Below the pieces are notes generated by a model, which was not told where the DNA came from, ran no database searches, and saw nothing but the letters and a program-made list of their open reading frames with translations. Both the position numbers and the translations under genes were made by a program. This document shows positions 15,040-18,727 of a DNA stretch of 21,236 bases, in pieces (positions within the stretch are counted from its first letter, which is position 1; each line of letters opens with the position of its first letter). Origin of the DNA: a virus; the IMG/VR virus record IMGVR_UViG_3300046387_000308, positions 1 to 21,236 of that record; one strand, given 5' to 3'.

Positions 15040-15188
15040 AAAAAGAAGAATACGATCCAAACGATTTATCTATAAAAAATGCTTACGCAACACGCTGGAT
15101 TTGGTATCACACATTATTAGGTTTATTACTGCTCATGAGCAACATACTATTAATTTCTATTTTAACAATCCTGGCGGTTAAGTTATGA
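15036..15188 (+). CDS. 50-aa single-pass membrane protein
   Basis: Start overlaps the methyltransferase stop as ATGA, and its own TGA overlaps the next start the same way. The product has a charged N-terminus (MKKEEYDPND) and, from about residue 25 to 48, a long hydrophobic segment (HTLLGLLLLMSNILLISILT and on), enough for one membrane helix, ending in Lys-Leu. The two start/stop overlaps argue strongly for a genuine gene. Function unknown; a holin-like or membrane-tethering role cannot be excluded, although it sits in the early operon. Confidence 0.65.
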   Translation: MKKEEYDPNDLSIKNAYATRWIWYHTLLGLLLLMSNILLISILTILAVKL

Positions 15189-15295
15189 GCTTTATCAGAA
15201 GAAGAAAGAAAAAAAATCGCAAGGCGGAGCAAGACTATAACGAAGCATTGTGGAAAGCATATCCAAAGAAAAAAGAGAAAGATGAGCAAGATTAA
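15185..15295 (+). CDS. 36-aa basic micro-protein
   Basis: ATGA overlap with the membrane protein before it and a 14-base overlap with the DUF3310 gene after it. Product begins MSFIRRRKKKNRKAEQDY and ends in a Lys/Glu stretch; it is very hydrophilic with a dense positive patch at residues 5-13. No known family recognised. Its tight coupling on both sides supports expression, but the composition is simple and it could be a translational relay with little function of its own. Confidence 0.5.
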   Translation: MSFIRRRKKKNRKAEQDYNEALWKAYPKKKEKDEQD

Positions 15296-15503
15296 TCCAG
15301 AACATTATAAGTTTGGCGGTGTCGAATGTATTGACGCTATCAAAGCCAGTCTTAGTCCAGAACAATTTAAGGGGTATCTCAAGGCCAGTATTATTAAATA
15401 TCTTTGGCGGTATGAAAAAAAGAACGGTTTAGAAGATTTAGAAAAGGCAGATTGGTTTTTACGCAAGTTAAGATACGAGGTAGATAATGTCGAAAGGAAG
15501 TGA
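15282..15503 (+). CDS. DUF3310-family protein
   Basis: 73 aa covering the whole DUF3310 pattern: 'INPEHYKFGGVECIDAI' (4-20), 'EQFKGYLKASIIKYLWRYEKKNG' (27-49, with GY..A.IIKYLWR) and 'LEDLEKADWFLRKL' (50-63). Family members are short all-helical proteins found in many phage early operons, sometimes annotated as nucleotide-kinase-like or fused to nucleotide-metabolism enzymes; their activity is not settled. Overlaps the gene before (14 bases) and after (17 bases). Confidence 0.85.
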   Translation: MSKINPEHYKFGGVECIDAIKASLSPEQFKGYLKASIIKYLWRYEKKNGLEDLEKADWFLRKLRYEVDNVERK

Positions 15504-15600
15504 TGTAAGACCTTTTAACAAGAAGAAATTTGACGAAGAATTTGAGAGAATCTTTAAGAAAAAGAAGGAGAAAAAACGTGCGAATAAACCGCAAACTTAG
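15487..15600 (+). CDS. 37-aa Lys-rich micro-protein
   Basis: ATG inside the last codons of the DUF3310 gene (17-base overlap), TAG at 15598. Sequence MSKGSDVRPFNKKKFDEEFE followed by a run of Lys and a Gln-Thr end. Helical and highly charged. The upstream AGAT has no strong Shine-Dalgarno, but overlap coupling continues the pattern of this operon. Unknown function. Moderate confidence because of low complexity. Confidence 0.45.
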   Translation: MSKGSDVRPFNKKKFDEEFERIFKKKKEKKRANKPQT

Positions 15601-15637
15601 TTACTTAATTAATATTTTTAACATACTTGGCGGATAA
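15578..15637 (+). CDS. Possible 19-aa peptide with strong ribosome site
   Basis: GTG start 7 bases after a clean AAGGAG, overlapping the previous gene. The product MRINRKLSYLINIFNILGG is a basic head with a short hydrophobic stretch. Its stop TAA at 15635 lies inside the left arm of the large hairpin at 15630, so translating ribosomes would reach and open that structure. That would suit a leader peptide controlling downstream expression. Very short, so uncertain. Confidence 0.3.
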   Translation: MRINRKLSYLINIFNILGG

Positions 15638-15694
15638 TATGGGTTATCGACCTAAGAAACCCATGTTATCCGCGAAGGATAATACGTGTTATCC
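15630..15694. repeat. Array of four GGATAAYA half-sites; long stem-loop (candidate origin or control element)
   Basis: A 16-bp stem with one G-T wobble joins 15630-15645 (GCGGATAATATGGGTT) to 15658-15673 around a 12-base loop. Right after it, 15677-15694 is the near-palindrome GGATAATACGTGTTATCC, again with a single wobble at the equivalent place. Together they give four copies of GGATAA(T/C)A(T/C), alternating orientation, the inner pair 5 bases apart. The region is non-coding, between the early operon and the winged-helix gene. Such arrangements suit an initiator-binding origin, a repressor operator array or a structured RNA leader. The choice among them is not decided by sequence. Confidence 0.65.
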
Positions 15695-15702
15695 CATATC
15701 CA

Positions 15703-15718
15703 TACATGTTTACATGTT
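15703..15718 (+). repeat. Tandem 8-mer TACATGTT
   Basis: TACATGTT occurs twice back to back (15703-15710, 15711-15718), each containing the palindrome ACATGT. It is located between the GGATAAYA inverted repeats and the terminator, so it is part of the same compact control region. It could be a pair of protein-binding half-sites one short of a helical turn apart. Confidence 0.45.
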
Positions 15719-15719
15719 T

Positions 15720-15753
15720 AAGAGAGGAATCGCTAAGGCGATTCCCTCTTTTT
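15720..15753 (+). terminator. Rho-independent terminator
   Basis: Stem GGAATCGC (15726-15733) pairs perfectly with GCGATTCC (15738-15745) around the tetraloop TAAG. It extends by about five more pairs (AAGAG with CTCTT) across one bulged A. The stem ends in TTTTT (15749-15753). It closes the rightward early operon. The next start codon is only 10 bases beyond the T-run, so it may instead work as an attenuator for the winged-helix gene. Confidence 0.75.
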
Positions 15754-15763
15754 GAGAGTAAGA

Positions 15764-16201
15764 ATGAATAAAGATTTTTGGTGGGTAAATTCGAGCGTGG
15801 AGAGTAGCGATAGCGAGAGTGCGGAGATTAGTTTTGCGTTAGCTTTGAAGTATCGAGATGTGAGCAAGTTTAAGCGTGTCGTGTGGTATTGGTATCGTGA
15901 GAACGTAGCGAGGAAAGATCTGAATAGTTCGAGTAAGCTCGTGCTTTGGGCAATTTGTGAGCGGATGCGTTATGAGAGTATGAGTATGCGTGATGCTTAT
16001 GCGTACGTGGGGAAGATGTTAGGGTTATCGCGCGTGAGCGTGAGCAAAAGCGTTTATGCGTTGGTGGATAAAGATATTATTTGGATTGTTGAGGAAGGGC
16101 AAGAGCGTAAGGGGATGAAACGCTTACCGCAACATTCTCGTAAGCGTAAGCATATTTTGTTGGTGGGTTTGGGGAAGTTACTTAGCGACCACTTAGTTTG
16201 A
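15764..16201 (+). CDS. Winged-helix (HTH_36-like) DNA-binding protein, compositionally foreign
   Basis: 145 aa from the ATG at 15764. A TTG at 15752 in frame lies within the terminator T-run and is rejected. Residues from about 52 to 108 ('LNSSSKLVLWAICERM', then 'AYAYVGKMLGLSRVSVSKSVYALVDKDIIWIVEEG' in pieces) follow the HTH_36 pattern, L..s.klvL..l, then A..lglSr.tV...i..L...g.i. Proteins of this type serve as phage or plasmid replication initiators or as regulators. The N-terminus is Ser/Glu-rich and Trp-containing, the C-terminus basic (KRLPQHSRKRKH). The coding sequence is about 47% GC with many GAG, AGC and GCG codons, against roughly 30% in several other lines of the window, suggesting recent transfer. 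The adjacent half-site array could be its target. Confidence 0.7.
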   Translation: MNKDFWWVNSSVESSDSESAEISFALALKYRDVSKFKRVVWYWYRENVARKDLNSSSKLVLWAICERMRYESMSMRDAYAYVGKMLGLSRVSVSKSVYALVDKDIIWIVEEGQERKGMKRLPQHSRKRKHILLVGLGKLLSDHLV

Positions 16202-16328
16202 GGTGTTTCTTTCTGATTCTGCGCTTGTGCTTGTTGAGCGTAGAAGATTTAATTCTATTCTTTCTGGATTGCGAAGTTTTCTTTTTTACTGGTATTGGGC
16301 GTGGGGTTTGAGTTTTCGATCTTTGCAT
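16182..16328 (-). CDS. Possible 48-aa highly basic protein
   Basis: Leftward frame of 48 codons beginning MQRSKTQTPRPIPVKKK and ending KKHLKLSGR; about two in five residues are Lys, Arg or His, and there are no acidic residues at all. It ends 20 bases inside the convergent winged-helix gene. No good Shine-Dalgarno precedes its ATG, which is the main doubt. It would be the last gene of the leftward cluster. If real, an RNA- or DNA-binding or ribosome-associated role is suggested by charge. If not, the 198 bases 16202-16399 hold only the inverted repeat described next. Confidence 0.35.
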   Translation of the reverse strand: MQRSKTQTPRPIPVKKKTSQSRKNRIKSSTLNKHKRRIRKKHLKLSGR

Positions 16329-16338
16329 TGGTTTAGTG

Positions 16339-16390
16339 GAAGGAAGGTTTCAAGGGGAGAATTATCATTATGAAAAAGAAACCTTCCTTC
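16339..16390. repeat. 13-bp perfect inverted repeat
   Basis: GAAGGAAGGTTTC (16339-16351) and GAAACCTTCCTTC (16378-16390) around a 26-base spacer, with no T-run on either side, so it is not a standard terminator. Rightward, the spacer contains GGGGAG and an ATG at 16370 opening a nine-codon frame (MKKKPSFAN, stop) that reads through the right arm. Leftward, it lies between the 42-aa gene and the basic 48-aa frame. It may be an operator, an mRNA-stabilising hairpin at the end of the leftward cluster, or a bidirectional termination aid. Confidence 0.5.
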
Positions 16391-16399
16391 GCTAATTAA

Positions 16400-16528
16400 T
16401 TAACTGCGATACATTTTATCAAGTTCTATGGTTTTTGATACCCAAATTTTCTTGAATTCTAAAGACTTAGCTTGTCGTATAGCAGTCTTTAAGTTCGCAC
16501 GTCTTTTAAAATATAGTTCTTTATTCAT
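16400..16528 (-). CDS. 42-aa protein of the leftward cluster
   Basis: 42 codons, ATG preceded by AAGGAGAGTAACC, an excellent ribosome site. Product starts MNKELYFKRRANLKTAIRQA and continues with a short beta-like stretch (FKKIWVSKTIELDKMYRS). Basic, no Cys, no membrane segment, family not recognised. The junction with the gene upstream has the same layout as the others in the cluster (Shine-Dalgarno at the stop of the previous gene), which supports it. It is followed by the 13-bp inverted repeat. Confidence 0.6.
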   Translation of the reverse strand: MNKELYFKRRANLKTAIRQAKSLEFKKIWVSKTIELDKMYRS

Positions 16529-16539
16529 GGTTACTCTCC

Positions 16540-16809
16540 TTAAATTAATTCTTTGTTGCAGTTATACTCGCCCTCGTTCATGCTTTCCGCCCAAGTCCAT
16601 TTATTATCTATTCTATAAAGAATATCTTTAAAACATGACTCGCCATGAACTACCAATGCTATATCTCCAGACCAACTAGGTGAATCTGGATTATAACTTT
16701 TTAAGATTGCTACATTGTTTAAGTGATTTTCTGTTATTTCAAAACCGCCATAATGATCATTCAATGCTTTTGCTATTTGTTGATAATCTTTTTGTGTTGG
16801 ATTACTCAT
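16540..16809 (-). CDS. Unknown 89-aa protein of the leftward cluster
   Basis: 89 aa, moderately acidic and Asn/Tyr-rich: MSNPTQKDYQQIAKALNDHY, then a beta-rich middle ('NVAILKSYNPDSPSWSGDIALVVHG') and 'WTWAESMNEGEYNCNKELI' at the end. The AGGAGAGTAATT leader sits across the stop of the upstream gene. No recognised domain or catalytic motif. A small globular alpha/beta fold is likely from the helix-then-strands pattern. Position in a cluster of small unknown genes with its own promoter makes a host-interaction role possible, but that is inference only. Confidence 0.75.
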   Translation of the reverse strand: MSNPTQKDYQQIAKALNDHYGGFEITENHLNNVAILKSYNPDSPSWSGDIALVVHGESCFKDILYRIDNKWTWAESMNEGEYNCNKELI

Positions 16810-16811
16810 AA

Positions 16812-16937
16812 TTACTCTCCTTTTGAAAAAAATATATTGTTGGCATAGTCGATGGCTTGTTTTTCGGTTAGTCCTTTTTTCAAACCTCGCTCGACCAAAT
16901 ACTCTAAGTGTGCTTGTACTAAATAATTTCTACTCAT
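16812..16937 (-). CDS. Unknown 41-aa protein of the leftward cluster
   Basis: Start chosen at 16937: this ATG overlaps the end of the upstream gene by 8 bases (AATGAGTAG) and has AAAGAGAACA before it. The frame is open 21 codons further upstream to 17000, but that would overlap the preceding gene by over 70 bases. The product is nearly all helical: MSRNYLVQAHLEYLVERGLK, then 'KGLTEKQAIDYANNIFFSKGE'. It looks like a small helical-hairpin protein. The last codons encode the Shine-Dalgarno of the next gene. No family recognised. Confidence 0.6.
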   Translation of the reverse strand: MSRNYLVQAHLEYLVERGLKKGLTEKQAIDYANNIFFSKGE

Positions 16938-17178
16938 TGTTCTCTTTTTGGTTAAAGTTTGGGTTGAGTCTGATTTCTCTGTCGAATTCGTTTTCCTCAA
17001 CTGGGTTGAAGTTCTCCAATAACGCTTTGCAATAAGCGACCTCGTTCTGTAGCTTCATAGCGGTTTTTATCTTCATAATGCGGTGTAAATGAAACTCTTG
17101 GTTTAATTCGTTGTTTAAATCGTATATGCGATGTTCTAATTGATCTTTGGAAAGACTGTCTAAGTAATCTTTGTTCAT
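16930..17178 (-). CDS. Unknown 82-aa helical protein of the leftward cluster
   Basis: 82 aa, charged and predicted helical: 'YLDSLSKDQLEHRIYDLNNEL' and 'MKIKTAMKLQNEVAYCKALLENF' suggest two amphipathic helices that could form a coiled coil, followed by a polar Asn/Glu tail. Preceded by GAGGAGAAATAACC, a strong ribosome site that overlaps the stop of the gene before. No recognised family. The helical hairpin shape is common in phage proteins that bind host enzymes, but nothing specific points to a target. Confidence 0.7.
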   Translation of the reverse strand: MNKDYLDSLSKDQLEHRIYDLNNELNQEFHLHRIMKIKTAMKLQNEVAYCKALLENFNPVEENEFDREIRLNPNFNQKENNE

Positions 17179-17180
17179 GG

Positions 17181-17549
17181 TTATTTCTCCTCTAATAATT
17201 TATTCCTTTTCTCAATAAAATCATCATCTTCAATATTCCAAGTAAGCCAACCGCCGAAATAATACATAGTCTTGCCATTTATTATCTCTGGCTTAATTTC
17301 AGATAATTCTTCAAGAAATTCCTTTCCATAATCATCGTCAATGTTCATTTCTGGTTTGGTGTAATCAATTTTCATGTTTTCCATAAACTTATTAAATTCA
17401 GATTCCTCAAGATAAGGCATCGCCCAACCATTCCAACCATTACTACTTGCATCTATCCAACAATCATAAATTAAATTTGGATTTTCATTATTTTCATAGT
17501 AATCGTCAAAACATACTTTTGACTTAAATAGCATATTATTTTCTTTCAT
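17181..17549 (-). CDS. Unknown 122-aa acidic protein of the leftward cluster
   Basis: 122 aa, clearly acidic with many Asp, Glu and Asn, and seven Trp or Trp-neighbouring aromatic spots: 'YDCWIDASSNGWNGWAMPYL' and 'MYYFGGWLTWNIEDDDF'. This gives a compact beta-rich, negatively charged protein. Starts two bases after the upstream stop with GAGGAGAAATAATT ahead. Ends KLLEEK, as does the upstream protein, because the last codons double as the next ribosome site. Unknown family. Acidic small early phage proteins often mimic DNA or block host nucleases, so an anti-restriction or anti-CRISPR role is worth testing, though unsupported by homology. Confidence 0.75.
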   Translation of the reverse strand: MKENNMLFKSKVCFDDYYENNENPNLIYDCWIDASSNGWNGWAMPYLEESEFNKFMENMKIDYTKPEMNIDDDYGKEFLEELSEIKPEIINGKTMYYFGGWLTWNIEDDDFIEKRNKLLEEK

Positions 17550-17551
17550 AA

Positions 17552-17905
17552 TTATTTCTCCTCTAAAAGTCCGTAATATTTAAAATTATTAATTGCTACG
17601 TTATATCCAACAACAAAGCCAAACATTTCCTCTTTAGAATTAAATCTTTTTAAGTCATGTCCGTAGTAATGTCCTAAAGTTATGGAATACTTATTAAAAA
17701 ATAGACCTTCTTCTTTTACTGCCTTTGATGTTGCATAACAATCAAAGCCAAACTCTTCCAAGTTTTTTTCAAATTGTGCGCATTGAAAAGCATAGTAATA
17801 TTTATTATCTCCTCTTAATGGAAAAGTAATATGTCTTTTTGCTTGTTTAAATTCTAGTTCTCTTTCTTTGTGAAAGAGTTCCATCTTTTGTTCTAATGTT
17901 TCCAT
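17552..17905 (-). CDS. Unknown 117-aa protein, first gene of the leftward cluster
   Basis: 117 aa, starting about 30 bases after the predicted promoter start, with AAAGGAGAATTATCA before the ATG. The first 25 residues are a charged helix (METLEQKMELFHKERELEFK). A region rich in Tyr and Phe follows ('NKYYYAFQCAQFEKNLEEFGF', 'NKYSITLGHYYGHDLKRF', 'FGFVVGYNVAINNFKYYG'). Two Cys (57 region and in FQCAQF) without a motif. The end is LLEEK. No recognised domain. The aromatic alpha/beta pattern suggests a small globular protein. As first gene behind a strong promoter it is probably the most highly expressed of the group. Confidence 0.75.
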   Translation of the reverse strand: METLEQKMELFHKERELEFKQAKRHITFPLRGDNKYYYAFQCAQFEKNLEEFGFDCYATSKAVKEEGLFFNKYSITLGHYYGHDLKRFNSKEEMFGFVVGYNVAINNFKYYGLLEEK

Positions 17906-17941
17906 TGATAATTCTCCTTTAATTAGTTAATCAATTCGTTT

Positions 17942-17969
17942 ACTTTAGACTAATCAATATCATTGTCAA
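17942..17969 (-). promoter_or_regulatory. Leftward sigma70-type promoter of the small-gene cluster
   Basis: On the minus strand: perfect -35 TTGACA (17969-17964), 16-base spacer, -10 TAAAGT (17947-17942, four of six). Expected start near 17935, about 30 bases before the ATG of the first cluster gene, whose ribosome site AAAGGAG lies in between. It sits in the only divergent gap on this side (17906-18057), between the cluster and the small terminase gene; the rest of the gap is AT-rich with no clear rightward promoter. Confidence 0.6.
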
Positions 17970-18057
17970 GCATTAAATAACATTTTTCTACACTTTATAT
18001 GTAAGTAATAAATAAGCTATTTAGTGAATAAATGACATAAAAAGATTAAAATATCTT

Positions 18058-18552
18058 ATGGAAGCAAAGAAAAAACCAGGAAGAAAGGCGATTAATTTAG
18101 ACCATAACGAAATAGAGCGTTTAGCTGGAATGGGCCTTAATGAGCGTCAAATATGCGCTAGTTTAGGGATTAATCCTTCAACGCTTACCAGAAAGAAACA
18201 TATTAAAAGCATAAAGAACGCACTAGAAAAAGGGAGAGCGAAAGCAATAGCGCAAGTAAGTTCTAAATTATTCGATAATGCTATAGAGGGCAAAGAAACA
18301 TCTATCATTTGGTTTTTAAAGAACCGCGACCCGGATAACTGGAAAGACAGAAACATTTTAGAAACCAATCACACGATAAATTTAAGTCATGTGATCAATT
18401 CCGCAAAAGAACGAATCCCAAATACAACTCAAACAATAAAACGCCTTGACGATTCAATAAACAAAGGCAAGGGAATTTTCTTAGATAACAAAGGCACAGA
18501 GAATAATGGTTCTGGCTCTCTCTCTCCTTCCAAAAAAAAGACAGAATCATAG
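18058..18552 (+). CDS. terS: Terminase small subunit
   Basis: 164 aa. Basic N-terminus and an HTH at about 17-46 ('EIERLAGMGLNERQICASLGINPSTLTRKK') for recognising packaging sites. Then the segment 'LFDNAIEGKETSIIWFLKNRDPDNWKDR' (71-98, in pieces), a hallmark of one small-terminase family in which a helical region leads to 'fiLKnr.Pd.W.dr'. The tail is Ser/Lys-rich. It lies 175 bases before the large terminase, the usual order. No Shine-Dalgarno is visible (AAAGATTAAAATATCTT before ATG). The upstream gap also holds the divergent promoter of the leftward cluster. Role: binds concatemeric DNA and hands it to the large subunit. Confidence 0.8.
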   Translation: MEAKKKPGRKAINLDHNEIERLAGMGLNERQICASLGINPSTLTRKKHIKSIKNALEKGRAKAIAQVSSKLFDNAIEGKETSIIWFLKNRDPDNWKDRNILETNHTINLSHVINSAKERIPNTTQTIKRLDDSINKGKGIFLDNKGTENNGSGSLSPSKKKTES

Positions 18553-18587
18553 AGCGATGAAGTTATCTTTTCTCCGCTTCATCGCTC
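18552..18587 (+). other. Stem-loop at the end of the small terminase gene
   Basis: GAGCGATGAAG (18552-18562) and CTTCATCGCTC (18577-18587) form an 11-bp perfect stem with a 14-base loop, beginning at the last base of the terS stop codon. No T-run follows, so it is not a normal intrinsic terminator. It may protect the terS message, reduce read-through to terL, or be part of the packaging site. Confidence 0.55.
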
Positions 18588-18607
18588 GACCAAATAAACC
18601 TTTAAAC

Positions 18608-18652
18608 AATAGTAAGCACTTACTTACCAAAAGAATAGTAAGTACTTACTAT
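18608..18652. repeat. Two palindromic 17-mers, 26 bp apart, between terS and terL
   Basis: AATAGTAAGCACTTACT (18608-18624) and AATAGTAAGTACTTACT (18634-18650) differ at one base. The second lies in a perfect 18-bp palindrome ATAGTAAGTACTTACTAT (18635-18652), and the first is the same with one mismatched pair. They are non-coding. Candidate binding sites for a dimeric protein, such as small terminase at a packaging site or a repressor controlling terL. The 9-base gap between copies fits two sites placed about 2.5 helical turns apart. The rest of the gap to terL is a short GC-rich patch and a run of nine T. Confidence 0.6.
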
Positions 18653-18727
18653 CGCTACAGCCCCCATTTAAAGCCAGGCGGCGTGGCACTGTCCATGTAA
18701 CTAATGAACTAATTTTTTTTTAATTTT

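Noticed and set aside
15632-15694. TTATCC motifs read as DnaA boxes
   Set aside because: None continues to the TTATNCACA consensus; the copies read TTATCCGCG or TTATCCCAT, so only a generic repeat-array call is supported.
16428-17035. Rightward frames of 67 and 70 codons opposite the leftward cluster
   Set aside because: They lack ribosome sites and overlap several leftward genes that have good ones.
18506-18700. 64-codon rightward frame across the end of terS and the spacer
   Set aside because: It covers the hairpin and palindromes, has no ribosome site and no protein-like pattern.
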